Assembly (NCBI GenBank): GCA_045601465.1
Contig: JAZRZU010000080.1
Location: forward strand, 1-30,040
Length of the DNA stretch: 30,040 nucleotides
DNA from: RGIG3009 sp045601465
Lineage (GTDB): Bacteria; Bacillota; Clostridia; Oscillospirales; Acutalibacteraceae
Reading direction: 5' to 3'
Under the pieces are notes generated by a model, which had not been told where the DNA came from, ran no database searches, and saw only the letters and a program-made list of their open reading frames with translations. This document shows, in pieces, positions 8,634 through 16,182 of this stretch (the stretch's first letter is position 1; each line of letters starts with the position of its first letter). A program made the position numbers and the translations under genes.

Positions 8634-9617
8634 TTAAGGTTCGGTATTGCCGGATACCGCTTCGATCATTTCCGAAATTTCACGGAATATTTGCAATTCT
8701 TCCTTGCCGCCTTCATCACGGTCGGACAGGATGACCAAAATATACGGACGTGGCGCTTTGATGATCGCCATATCGTGGTAAGCGCCCTCCATCCAGCCAT
8801 ACTTGCGTACCACCGGATACTTAGAGCGAATCATGGGATTGATGGTGCGCAGCATATGTTCTTCCAGCGTTTTGCCGTATGCATTGTCCCCGTTAATGTA
8901 GGTATACAGGTCTTTCATGTAGGTGATGGCATCCACGGCGCAGATGTTGGAGCTGCTCACATTCTTGATACCGTTCACGTCGGTAATCCCGATCGCCGCC
9001 GCATACTGACGAAATCCCGCAGGCGGATACTTTTGACGCAGCATCCGAAAAGCCACGTTATCGCTTTGACGGATGGCGAGCTTTATCAGTTGCTCATGGG
9101 TATATTGCGTGCCGAACGGAGCGTTTTGAATACTGCCGGTACCGCCCACCAGTAAACCTTCGTGGTAGGTCAAGGTATCCTGTAAGTCTAAGTCACGCTG
9201 TTCCGCCAATTCCAATACGTAGCGGCAGTAGGGCGCTTTTATCACGCTTGCCGCCGGGAATGACTGCGTACCGTTATACAGATAGGTATACCCCGACGTA
9301 ATGTCATAGTACCCGACTGCAAACGTTCCCTCGTATGCCGCCATCTGCTCGTCCAACGCTTTAACCTGTTCATCGGTTAGCGTAAACCCGTCGGATTCGG
9401 GCGGCGGGGTAGGGGTGACGGTGAGCGTTCCCTGAATGGGTGTAATGGTGGTCATGGAGGTGGTCGGCACGGGGGCTGTCGTCGTGGTCGTGGGTAACAC
9501 AGAGGTCACCGTGGTGGACAACCACTCGGTACTGGTGGTCGTTGCGGGGGTGCCTTGACCCACACAGCCGGTTAGACACACCGCCAGTATAAAAAGTAAG
9601 ACAAAAAATCGTTTCAT
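8634..9617 (-). CDS. Lipoprotein serine hydrolase, class A beta-lactamase-like fold
   Basis: The 327-residue product begins with a signal sequence (KRFFVLLFILAVCLTGC); LTGC is a lipobox with the lipidated Cys at residue 18, so the protein should be anchored to the outer face of the membrane. A Thr/Pro-rich linker (about residues 25-75) follows, then a serine beta-lactamase/DD-peptidase domain with SVIK (S124, K127) and SDN (185-187). The third motif, normally KTG, appears as KYG in RKYGWMEGAYHD, and no typical omega-loop Glu is evident. It is therefore more likely a cell-wall peptidase or esterase-like enzyme than a resistance beta-lactamase. The ATG at 9617 is preceded by GAGG with 6-nt spacing. 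It sits 8 nt after the tlyA stop, in the same transcript. Confidence 0.88.
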   Translation of the reverse strand: MKRFFVLLFILAVCLTGCVGQGTPATTTSTEWLSTTVTSVLPTTTTTAPVPTTSMTTITPIQGTLTVTPTPPPESDGFTLTDEQVKALDEQMAAYEGTFAVGYYDITSGYTYLYNGTQSFPAASVIKAPYCRYVLELAEQRDLDLQDTLTYHEGLLVGGTGSIQNAPFGTQYTHEQLIKLAIRQSDNVAFRMLRQKYPPAGFRQYAAAIGITDVNGIKNVSSSNICAVDAITYMKDLYTYINGDNAYGKTLEEHMLRTINPMIRSKYPVVRKYGWMEGAYHDMAIIKAPRPYILVILSDRDEGGKEELQIFREISEMIEAVSGNTEP

Positions 9618-9625
9618 GATATGCC

Positions 9626-10423
9626 TCAATCATCGGGTGTTTCGGATAACACAGCATCAATGAGCGACTGCCGTTCGGCATCCGAAAGCGGAGCTTGACC
9701 ATCAAAATATGCCAAATATTCCACGTTGCCGTTGGTCCCGTGGATGGGGGAAACGGTGAGTTTTTTGAGATATAACCCATTCTCTGCCGCCGCATCCGCC
9801 AAGCGATTCAGCAAAGGCGGCAGATCGTTTGGGTCTTTGAGCACACCGTTTTTGCCGAGCTGTTTGCGTTCTGCCTCAAACTGCGGTTTGATCAGGGTAA
9901 TGACGATACCGTCGGGAATGAGAATACGCCGCATGGCAGGGAAGATCTTGGACAGCGAGATAAACGACACATCGGCGGTCACCATATCGCAAACACCGCC
10001 AAGTTGTTCGGCGGTCAGGTTGCGGGCGTTGGTGCGTTCCAGCACCGTCACACGGGGGTCATTACGTAGTTCCCATGCTAAGATGCCGTATGCCACGTCC
10101 ACCGCATACACGTGGGCAGCGCCGTTTTGCAGTAAACAGTCGGTAAACCCGCCGTTGCTCGCCCCAATATCACATACAACCTTGTCTTGTACGACAGGGG
10201 AGAATACGCTCAGCGCTTTGGCGAGCTTGTAGCCCGAACGGCTGGCATATTGTTTGGGCTTTTCCAGCAATGTCAGCACCGTATCCGACGGGACAGCCAT
10301 ACCGGGCTTGTCCGCCGGTACGTGGCCGATCCAAACACGGCCCGCCATAATCACACCCGTTGCTTCTTCTGCCGACAGGTTAAATTGCTGTCTTGTTAAA
10401 CTGTCCAACCGCACGGTCTCCAC
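9626..10423 (-). CDS. tlyA: TlyA family rRNA 2'-O-methyltransferase / hemolysin A-like protein
   Basis: TlyA proteins methylate ribose groups of rRNA (C1409 in 16S and C1920 in 23S in mycobacteria), using SAM; older databases call them hemolysin. The 265-residue product has an N-terminal S4 RNA-binding domain (VRLDSLTRQQ to about residue 60), then YASRSGYKLAKALS, the FtsJ-like motif VVCDIGASNGGFTDCLL for SAM binding, and VTADVSFISLSKI with LIKPQFEAERK. The start is GTG at 10423, placed just after the extended ribosome site AGGTGAT (10428-10434). Reading further upstream would run into the promoter. Its stop lies 8 nt before the lipoprotein ATG. Specific target nucleotides in this organism are inferred. 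Confidence 0.93.
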   Translation of the reverse strand: METVRLDSLTRQQFNLSAEEATGVIMAGRVWIGHVPADKPGMAVPSDTVLTLLEKPKQYASRSGYKLAKALSVFSPVVQDKVVCDIGASNGGFTDCLLQNGAAHVYAVDVAYGILAWELRNDPRVTVLERTNARNLTAEQLGGVCDMVTADVSFISLSKIFPAMRRILIPDGIVITLIKPQFEAERKQLGKNGVLKDPNDLPPLLNRLADAAAENGLYLKKLTVSPIHGTNGNVEYLAYFDGQAPLSDAERQSLIDAVLSETPDD

Positions 10424-10445
10424 GCTGATCACCTCGTTTTTTACT

Positions 10446-10474
10446 ATTGTACGCAAACTGTCATACCATGTCAA
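10446..10474 (-). promoter_or_regulatory. Sigma-A type promoter of tlyA
   Basis: On the minus strand TTGACA (10469-10474) and TACAAT (10446-10451) are 17 nt apart, an almost perfect consensus. It drives tlyA and the lipoprotein gene with a leader of roughly 15-20 nt. Confidence 0.85.
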
Positions 10475-10519
10475 TAAAAAAGGGTGGACTTTTCGTCAAA
10501 AACCAAGTAAAATATAGAT

Positions 10520-10525
10520 TATAAT
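10520..10525 (+). promoter_or_regulatory. Probable -10 box of the Nudix-CDF operon
   Basis: A consensus TATAAT lies 31 nt before the Nudix GTG in a very AT-rich stretch. No convincing -35 box is visible 17 nt upstream, so the promoter may depend on the AT-rich context or an activator. Confidence 0.45.
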
Positions 10526-10556
10526 ATTTTTGAATGCGGAAAGGAGTTGACGAAAC

Positions 10557-11108
10557 GTGGAACGGTGGGATTTGTTTGATTCCAAAGGGCAACCGCTTAA
10601 ACGCACCGTGCGCCGAGGCGAACGCTTGCATGCGGGAGAATACCATAAGGTCGTTCATATTTGGGTCGTCAACTCGGTGGGACGTGTGTTGGTGCAGCTG
10701 CGTTCGCCCCGCCGCAAACTTATGCCCAACATCTGGGCGGTCACCAGCGGTTCGGTGGTGGCGGGTGAGGACAGTCTGAGCGCTGCGTGCCGTGAATTGC
10801 AGGAGGAGCTGGGTATCTCGCTTCCTGCATCGGATTTTGTGAGGCTTGGCCGATTGGTACGGCGCAATTCGTTGTGCGACGTGTGGCTGGTGTGTAAGGA
10901 TATTACGGTACCGGATATGCGCTTGCAGCGTGAGGAAGTGGCGCAAGCTCGTTGGGTGACGGTGCCGCAGCTTGTCACCATGTTGCGAGAACGGCGATTT
11001 CACCATTACGGAGCCGCCTATTTTCGGTTTGTCTTTGATGCGATCGCTCGTGTTATCGGCACCGACCTTGCCGAAGGAGAAGATTTTAAATGTTTGTCAA
11101 AAAGTTGA
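10557..11108 (+). CDS. Nudix hydrolase
   Basis: Nudix enzymes hydrolyse nucleoside diphosphates linked to another group, using a divalent metal. The complete Nudix box is visible: G at the start of GSVVAGE, then DSLSAAC and RELQEELGI, matching GX5EX7REUXEEXGU (about residues 66-88). The N-terminal part, WDLFDSKGQPLKRTVRRGE, resembles the group related to isopentenyl-diphosphate isomerase, E. coli YfcD and similar proteins, so the substrate cannot be fixed. The product has 183 residues. The start is GTG at 10557 with AAGGAG at 10541-10546, a rather long 10-nt spacing. The 3' end overlaps the next gene by 19 nt, which indicates cotranscription. Confidence 0.92.
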   Translation: MERWDLFDSKGQPLKRTVRRGERLHAGEYHKVVHIWVVNSVGRVLVQLRSPRRKLMPNIWAVTSGSVVAGEDSLSAACRELQEELGISLPASDFVRLGRLVRRNSLCDVWLVCKDITVPDMRLQREEVAQARWVTVPQLVTMLRERRFHHYGAAYFRFVFDAIARVIGTDLAEGEDFKCLSKS

Positions 11109-12253
11109 TTCAACGCTTCGTACCGCAAGCCGATGCGGTGGAGCTTCCGTCGGTGCGTACCGCATACGGAAAGCTCGCCGGTATTATCGGTGTAGCGGCA
11201 AACGTGGTGTTGTTCTTATTTAAGTTGTTGGCAGGCTTTTTGTCCGGCAGCGTATCCATTATAGCGGATGCGTTTAACAACCTGTCGGATGCGGGTTCGT
11301 CGGTGGTCACGTTGGTGGGATTTCGTCTGGCGGGTTCGCCGCCCGATGAGGAGCACCCGTTTGGTCACGGACGGGTGGAATACCTGTCCGCATTGACGGT
11401 TGCCGCTTTGATCATGTTTGCGGGTGTCGAGCTGGCGGGAAGCGCTGTCAAAAAAATTATGAATCCGTCACCCTCCGCTTTTTCGTGGGTGACCGTTGTG
11501 ATCTTATTGGTATCCATTGCGGTGAAATTGTGGTTGGCGCAGGTCAACCGCCACATCGGTAAACGGATTCGCTCCAACACGTTGATGGCTGCCGCCATTG
11601 ACAGCCGTAACGACGTGGTGTGTACGGCGGTGGTGTTGTTGGCGCTCATCGTCCATCGACTAACGGCTCTGCCGATTGACGGTTATGTGGGTGTAGCGGT
11701 TTCGCTGTTTGTCACGTGGTCGGGATTTTCGGTGCTCAAAGACACGTTGTCACCCTTGCTTGGTGAAGCCCCCGACCCGGAATTGGTGGAGAACATTCGC
11801 CGCATCGTGCTGGAAAACGAGGGGATCGTCGGTATCCACGACCTGGTGGTACATAACTACGGTCCGGGTCGTTGTATGGCATCGTTACACGCCGAAGTAC
11901 CGGCGCACACCGATATCCTGCAAAGTCATGAACTCATTGATGAAGTCGAACGTCGTTTGGTCGAACAGCTCAATATCATGGCATGCATCCACATGGACCC
12001 CGTGGACACCACCGATGAGCAGGTCAAAGAACTGCGTATCTTGACCGAAACGATTCTGGGTGATATCTGCGCTGAGCTCAGCCTTCACGATTTCCGTTTG
12101 GTGCGTGGCGAGCATCGCATCAATGTCATTTTCGATTTAGTGGTACCGTTCGGCTATCACACCGAAGGATTACAAGCCGAGATACAGCGCCGCTTGCAAA
12201 TGGTGGATGACCGTTTGTTTGTGGTATTAACGATGGAGCATAGCTTTGTATAA
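11090..12253 (+). CDS. Cation diffusion facilitator (CDF) metal exporter, possibly Mn2+
   Basis: CDF proteins export divalent metal ions in exchange for protons across the cytoplasmic membrane. The 387-residue product has an N-terminal membrane domain with several hydrophobic helices and a cytoplasmic C-terminal dimer domain (from about residue 220, HDLVVHNYGPGRCMASLHAE). Family marks are SIIADAFNNLSDAGSS in helix 2 and EEHPFGHGRVEY in the following loop. The predicted metal site reads N63xxxD67 in helix 2 and D171xxxD175 in helix 5; zinc exporters normally have His at the first helix-5 position, so manganese is a plausible substrate. The ATG at 11090 has AAGGAGAAG upstream and lies inside the 3' end of the Nudix gene. 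Confidence 0.93.
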   Translation: MFVKKLIQRFVPQADAVELPSVRTAYGKLAGIIGVAANVVLFLFKLLAGFLSGSVSIIADAFNNLSDAGSSVVTLVGFRLAGSPPDEEHPFGHGRVEYLSALTVAALIMFAGVELAGSAVKKIMNPSPSAFSWVTVVILLVSIAVKLWLAQVNRHIGKRIRSNTLMAAAIDSRNDVVCTAVVLLALIVHRLTALPIDGYVGVAVSLFVTWSGFSVLKDTLSPLLGEAPDPELVENIRRIVLENEGIVGIHDLVVHNYGPGRCMASLHAEVPAHTDILQSHELIDEVERRLVEQLNIMACIHMDPVDTTDEQVKELRILTETILGDICAELSLHDFRLVRGEHRINVIFDLVVPFGYHTEGLQAEIQRRLQMVDDRLFVVLTMEHSFV

Positions 12254-13127
12254 CATGAAGAATTACTATATACTCTACAATGGATTTTGGAACACGACCC
12301 CACCCGACACCGTACAGCGCTTGCAAGCCGCCCTGGTTCGCAAGGGCGTGTCGGTCACGGTGCTTAAAAATACCGAATGTGTGATTTCAGTCAGTCCGAC
12401 GGTATCGGTATCCCCGATACAGCCGGGCGACGTGGTGCTGTTTTGGGATAAAGATACCCGCCTGGCTCGTGCGTTGGAAACAATGGGCGCACGGGTGTAT
12501 AATTCGGCGGCTGCCGTTGCCTTGTGTGACGATAAAGCCGAGACACATCGTGTGTTAGCGTCCAACGGTATTCCCATGCCGCGCACCCTGTTAGCCCCCA
12601 TGACCTACGTTGAGGTCGGACAAGCGGTGGAATCGTTCTTGTGCGCTGCCGAACAAGCCCTTTCGTACCCGCTGGTGGTCAAGGAATGTTTCGGCTCACT
12701 TGGCGAGCAGGTATACCTTGCCAAAACACCGACCGAGCTGCGTAAGCTCGTTTACGGTATGCAGCATCGTCCCTTCCTGTTACAGGAATTTATACAACAA
12801 TCTGTTGGTGAGGATAAACGACTGTACGTGGTGGAAGACCGTGTAGTGGCGGCAATCCGTCGGCAAAACACCGCGGATTTCCGTGCCAACCTTGCCGCCG
12901 GCGGGAAGGCGTTTGCCTATACCCCCACCAACGAGGAGGAAGCGCTTGCCGTGCGTTGCTGTCAGATACTCGGCTTGCGGTTTGGTGGGGTAGATCTGCT
13001 TGCCGGGGGACTGGTATGTGAGATCAATTCCAATGCACAAATGGCGGGCATTACCGCTTGCACAGGCATTGATGTTGCCGATGCTGTGGTAGATGCCGTG
13101 TTGAGAACAGAAGAAAGGATGGCATGA
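12246..13127 (+). CDS. RimK-like ATP-grasp ligase
   Basis: The 293-residue protein is an ATP-grasp enzyme of the RimK/LysX type, a group that joins an amino group to a carboxylate via an acylphosphate. Evidence is the central nucleotide-binding region YPLVVKECFGSLGEQVYL, the segment FIQQSVGEDKRLYVVEDRVV, the arginine-rich RRQNTADFRANLAAGG, and the metal and catalytic stretch GVDLLAGGLVCEINSNAQ. The N-terminal about 110 residues are a pre-ATP-grasp domain. The start is uncertain: TTG at 12246 has GGAG 7 nt upstream and overlaps the CDF gene by 8 nt, while ATG at 12255 (290 residues) has poorer spacing. Clear substrate assignment is not possible; RimK homologues modify proteins, peptides or cofactors. 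Confidence 0.88.
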   Translation: MYNMKNYYILYNGFWNTTPPDTVQRLQAALVRKGVSVTVLKNTECVISVSPTVSVSPIQPGDVVLFWDKDTRLARALETMGARVYNSAAAVALCDDKAETHRVLASNGIPMPRTLLAPMTYVEVGQAVESFLCAAEQALSYPLVVKECFGSLGEQVYLAKTPTELRKLVYGMQHRPFLLQEFIQQSVGEDKRLYVVEDRVVAAIRRQNTADFRANLAAGGKAFAYTPTNEEEALAVRCCQILGLRFGGVDLLAGGLVCEINSNAQMAGITACTGIDVADAVVDAVLRTEERMA

Positions 13128-13128
13128 T

Positions 13129-13728
13129 ATGGAGCAGCTAAAAGACGTGTTTGCGGGTAATTTGATTCGTTTGCGAACCGAGGCGGGCATGACCCAAGCT
13201 CAGCTTGCCGAGATCGTCAACTACTCGGATAAATCCATTTCCAAATGGGAACGAGCCGAAGGCTTGCCGGATTTAGAGGTCACCAAACAGATTGCCGACC
13301 ATTTCGGTGTGACGGTGGATTACCTTATCACCTCGCACGACGCATGGACGAGTAAACGGTTGAAGCCCCGTTACGATCGTTCCATGATTACCGGTGTTTG
13401 TTTGGTTGGCATCTGGACGCTGGCGGTGTTGCTGTTCTTGCTGCTGCATTGGGTGTTACAGACCTATGTATGGCTGATCTTTTTCGTGGCTTTTACCGTT
13501 TCACTTGTGACGTTGTTGGTGCTCAACAGCGTTTGGAAGAAGGAACGATACCACGTAGCCGTCGTATCGTTGCTGGTGTTGTCGGTGTTCGCCATGGTGT
13601 ACTATTTGCTGTCTTCCTACACCGCTATTGAGGACCTGTGGACGCTTATTTTTCTGTGGCTTCCTGCTCAACTGGTGGTGCTGTTTAGCTTCCGCATCCG
13701 CCGAAGAAAAAACGAAACGAAGAAATAA
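13129..13728 (+). CDS. XRE-family regulator with four C-terminal membrane helices
   Basis: The N-terminal 65 residues form a Cro/C1-type helix-turn-helix (LIRLRTEAGMTQAQLAEIVN, then SDKSISKWERAEGLPD). After a charged linker, residues 86-110, 112-134, 142-163 and 169-188 are strongly hydrophobic and should be four membrane spans, ending with a basic cytoplasmic tail (RIRRRKNETKK). The product has 199 residues, in line with membrane-anchored XRE regulators common in Firmicutes. The ATG at 13129 is preceded by AAAGGAT with 8-nt spacing and follows the ATP-grasp stop by one base, so it closes the operon. A sensor role for an envelope or metal signal is inferred from the architecture only. Confidence 0.9.
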   Translation: MEQLKDVFAGNLIRLRTEAGMTQAQLAEIVNYSDKSISKWERAEGLPDLEVTKQIADHFGVTVDYLITSHDAWTSKRLKPRYDRSMITGVCLVGIWTLAVLLFLLLHWVLQTYVWLIFFVAFTVSLVTLLVLNSVWKKERYHVAVVSLLVLSVFAMVYYLLSSYTAIEDLWTLIFLWLPAQLVVLFSFRIRRRKNETKK

Positions 13729-13768
13729 AAAATGCGTAGACGGAAATTCCGTCTACGCATTTTTTATT
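13727..13768. terminator. Bidirectional terminator overlapping the DUF47 gene stop
   Basis: Arms AAAAAATGCGTAGACGGA and TCCGTCTACGCATTTTTT form an 18-bp stem, with an AAT loop and long T runs on both strands. The stop codon of the minus-strand gene (13753-13755) lies within the right arm. Confidence 0.92.
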
Positions 13769-14301
13769 TGTATGTATTGCAAAGTTTCTGACAACGTTTC
13801 GGCTTGTGCGATGAGCCGTAACACAGCTTGGCACAGATGCCCAGTCGTCATGTCATCGCAGTATTCGTGCGCTACTGTGTGGCAAAGCCGTTCGGCATCC
13901 CGTAACGGACGCAAAGTACAAGCCAACGCATGGTGGCGTGGAAACTGTTCAAAAGCCTGCCCGACGGATTGGCACGCTACGGCTGCTGTATGGAAAATTT
14001 GACGACAGGGGATGGGTAACGGCTTGCGTTGGCGAGTGACGAACAAGGCGGTGTTTTCCGCCTCCCGCCATAACCGTTCACCCAGCGACCGCAACCGCCA
14101 TAGATCTTCCCGTTCGATGGGGGTGATGAAAGCTTGTCGGAGTAAGGCGGCCGTGGTATCCCCCGCAATGTCAGCTGCGGCACGCCGTGCCGCAACAGCC
14201 GACGGCTGAACGGGTTTGCCGACCACGATATTTTCTAAGATCGTTGCGGCATTCACGGTACACGCACGACACCGTTCGTAAACATCTTCGGCAATCGCCA
14301 T
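13753..14301 (-). CDS. DUF47 / PhoU-like protein
   Basis: The 182-residue, all-helical product resembles DUF47 proteins (the YkaA group, related to PhoU), which are commonly encoded beside low-affinity Pit phosphate transporters and thought to regulate them. The best visible signature is QAFITPIEREDLWRLRSLGE (about residues 55-75), equivalent to the FITPIDRED motif of the family. It is somewhat short for the group (about 205), mainly at the N terminus. The ATG at 14301 is chosen over upstream GTG/ATG codons because GAGGTGG (14307-14313) lies just before it. No Pit transporter is visible next to it, so any phosphate role is inferred. The stop codon lies inside the terminator stem. Confidence 0.78.
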   Translation of the reverse strand: MAIAEDVYERCRACTVNAATILENIVVGKPVQPSAVAARRAAADIAGDTTAALLRQAFITPIEREDLWRLRSLGERLWREAENTALFVTRQRKPLPIPCRQIFHTAAVACQSVGQAFEQFPRHHALACTLRPLRDAERLCHTVAHEYCDDMTTGHLCQAVLRLIAQAETLSETLQYIQIKNA

Positions 14302-14321
14302 TCTTACCACCTCGTTACACG

Positions 14322-14350
14322 CTATGCTCCGACACGATCGGTTATGTCAA
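14322..14350 (-). promoter_or_regulatory. Possible promoter of the DUF47 gene
   Basis: On the minus strand a perfect -35 TTGACA (14345-14350) is seen, but the -10 region 17-18 nt away (GCATAG/CATAGC) is weak. The plus-strand candidate promoter of mazF overlaps the same bases, so the two divergent genes may interfere. Confidence 0.4.
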
Positions 14351-14372
14351 AAAAATCGGACGAGCATACAAT
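14344..14372 (+). promoter_or_regulatory. Possible promoter of mazF
   Basis: ATGTCA (14344-14349) and TACAAT (14367-14372) are 17 nt apart, a moderate match to sigma-A. It would give a leader of about 55 nt before the mazF ATG. Confidence 0.45.
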
Positions 14373-14433
14373 GATTAAGGAGAACAAACACGGGACAAAC
14401 TATTTGTGTAACGAAAAAAAGGAGGTTTATACG

Positions 14434-14790
14434 ATGACGAATATACGACGTGGCGATATTTATTATGCGGATCTGAGTCCGGTAATCGGCTCGGAACAGG
14501 GCGGAACACGTCCGGTACTCATTGTGCAAAACGACGTCGGAAACCGCCATTCTCCCACCGTCATAGCGGCTGCCATTACCAGCCGACAGGATAAAGCACG
14601 GTTGCCCACGCATATTCAGGTCAATACCGAAGGCAGCGGGTTGTCGAGGGATTCGGTGGTGTTGCTCGAACAGATTCGCACGTTGGACAAACGCCGTTTG
14701 CGTGAACATATGGGACACCTGGATGAACTGTCCATGAACCGTATCGACCATGCGTTGCAAATCAGCTTTGGACTGAATACTTTATCGTAA
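14434..14790 (+). CDS. mazF: MazF/PemK family mRNA interferase toxin (EndoA-like)
   Basis: MazF toxins cut single-stranded mRNA at short sequence motifs; B. subtilis EndoA cuts at UACAU. The 118-residue product aligns end to end with EndoA: RRGDIYYADLSPVIGSEQGG, TRPVLIVQNDVGNRHSPTVI, the AAITS segment, KARLPTHIQV, and VVLLEQIRTLDKRRL. The ATG at 14434 follows AGGAGG (14420-14425) with 8-nt spacing; a longer open frame upstream (from 14344) has no family match and is not used. The usual antitoxin gene directly upstream is missing: only 132 bases separate this ATG from the divergent DUF47 gene, and a terminator follows downstream. Toxin identity is sure; how it is neutralised is unknown. Confidence 0.94.
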   Translation: MTNIRRGDIYYADLSPVIGSEQGGTRPVLIVQNDVGNRHSPTVIAAAITSRQDKARLPTHIQVNTEGSGLSRDSVVLLEQIRTLDKRRLREHMGHLDELSMNRIDHALQISFGLNTLS

Positions 14791-14801
14791 ACGATACCGT
14801 C

Positions 14802-14838
14802 AAGAAAGCGCATATTGCCATATGCGCTTTCTTTTTTT
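14802..14838 (+). terminator. Intrinsic terminator of mazF
   Basis: Arms AAGAAAGCGCATA and TATGCGCTTTCTT enclose TTGCCA and are followed by an uninterrupted T run. It lies 12 nt after the mazF stop. Confidence 0.93.
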
Positions 14839-14864
14839 CGACCTTTTTAGGGGGAACGAGGTTG

Positions 14865-14908
14865 TATACTGATACTTTGAGGTGAAGCTGCTGCAAAACG
14901 GTTGCAGC
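14865..14908 (+). promoter_or_regulatory. Putative glg operon -10 box and leader hairpin
   Basis: TATACT (14865-14870) resembles the -10 boxes of other promoters here, but no good -35 is present. A transcript starting near 14877 would have a leader of about 87 nt that includes a hairpin at 14887-14908 (GCTGC...GCAGC with a 3-nt bulge). A second weak candidate, TTGCAG plus TACAAT (14902-14928), has only 15-nt spacing. The glg promoter therefore remains unsure. Confidence 0.35.
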
Positions 14909-14963
14909 GAATGCTTCGATTATACAATCAGGATTTCATCCGAGAGAAAGGGGCAGGTTGCGG

Positions 14964-16181
14964 ATGTTTCGTAAACAAGAATGTGTTGCCATGTTGCTGG
15001 CAGGAGGACAAGGAAGTCGGTTGTATGCGCTGACCAAAACGGTGGCGAAACCGGCGGTGCCGTACGGCGGCAAATACCGCATCATTGATTTCCCGCTTTC
15101 CAACTGTGTCAACTCCGGCATCGAAACGGTGGGGGTTTTGACACAATACCAGCCGCTGGAACTGAGTGACTATATTGGCTCGGGACAACCGTGGGATCTG
15201 GATCGCATGGATGCCGGTGTGCACGTGTTACCGCCGTACCAGCGCAACAAAGGCGCCGACTGGTACAAAGGAACCGCTAATGCCATCTATCAAAACATGG
15301 TGTTCATCGAACGGTACGATCCCGAATATGTATTGGTGTTGTCGGGTGACCATGTCTATAAAATGGACTATGCCCAAATGCTGGCAGAACACAAACGCAC
15401 GAAAGCCGATTGCACCATTGCGGTCATTGAGGTGGAATGGGAGGAAGCGAGCCGTTTCGGTGTGCTCAACACCAATCCGGATGGCACCGTTTATGAATTT
15501 GAAGAAAAACCAAAAAAACCCAAAAGCAATTTAGCGTCCATGGGGATCTATATTTTCAACTGGGCAAAGTTAAAACACTATCTAACCGCCGATGAAAACG
15601 ACCCGAAATCGCAAAACGATTTTGGCAAAAACGTGTTACCGGCGATGCTGGTTGCGGGTGAACGGATGGTTGCGTACCGTTTTGAAGGGTATTGGAAAGA
15701 TGTCGGCACCATTGACAGCTTGTGGGAAGCGAACATGGATCTGCTCAATCCCAAAGTGCCGTTGGATTTATCGGATGACAGCTGGCGCATTTATTCCCGT
15801 ACGACCGGCTTGCCCCCACACCATATCAGTTCAACCGCCCAGGTACAAAACAGTATGATATCCGAGGGTGGCAACATTCACGGCAAAGTGGATTTCAGCG
15901 TGTTGTTTGCGGGTGTTACGGTAGAACAAGGCGCTCGTATCCAAGACTCCATCATCATGCCGGGTGTGACGGTCAAAAAAGGTGCGGTGGTGCAGTATGC
16001 CATCGTGGCGGAACATGCCGTCATTGAGGAAAATGCCACGGTGGGGGAACGTCCCGAACAATCCGCACGATTAGAAGATTGGGGTGTGGCGGTTGTTGCG
16101 GCGGGTGTTTCGGTCGGCAAAGGAGCAACGGTAGCGGCGAAAACCATTGTGGACAGCGACGTCAAAGGGGAGGAGGCATGA
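14964..16181 (+). CDS. glgC: Glucose-1-phosphate adenylyltransferase GlgC
   Basis: GlgC makes ADP-glucose from ATP and glucose-1-phosphate, the committed step of bacterial glycogen synthesis. The 405-residue protein has the nucleotidyltransferase signature MLLAGGQGSRLYALTKTVAK, followed by KPAVPYGGKYRIIDFPLSNC, the substrate stretch VLVLSGDHVYKMDYAQML, and FEEKPKKPKSNLASMGIYIF. A C-terminal left-handed beta-helix region begins near residue 290. The ATG at 14964 is used; an in-frame TTG two codons upstream is too close to the AAAGGGG ribosome site. It is first in a glgC-glgD-glgA operon, and its stop is immediately followed by the glgD ribosome site and ATG. Confidence 0.97.
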   Translation: MFRKQECVAMLLAGGQGSRLYALTKTVAKPAVPYGGKYRIIDFPLSNCVNSGIETVGVLTQYQPLELSDYIGSGQPWDLDRMDAGVHVLPPYQRNKGADWYKGTANAIYQNMVFIERYDPEYVLVLSGDHVYKMDYAQMLAEHKRTKADCTIAVIEVEWEEASRFGVLNTNPDGTVYEFEEKPKKPKSNLASMGIYIFNWAKLKHYLTADENDPKSQNDFGKNVLPAMLVAGERMVAYRFEGYWKDVGTIDSLWEANMDLLNPKVPLDLSDDSWRIYSRTTGLPPHHISSTAQVQNSMISEGGNIHGKVDFSVLFAGVTVEQGARIQDSIIMPGVTVKKGAVVQYAIVAEHAVIEENATVGERPEQSARLEDWGVAVVAAGVSVGKGATVAAKTIVDSDVKGEEA

Positions 16182-16182
16182 G

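Noticed and set aside
8634..9617. Antibiotic-resistance beta-lactamase
   Set aside because: The KTG motif is altered and the omega-loop Glu is not evident, so a resistance claim is unsupported.
14344..14433. 30-residue N-terminal extension of MazF
   Set aside because: The extension has no homology and the AGGAGG at 14420 lies directly before the internal ATG that matches EndoA.
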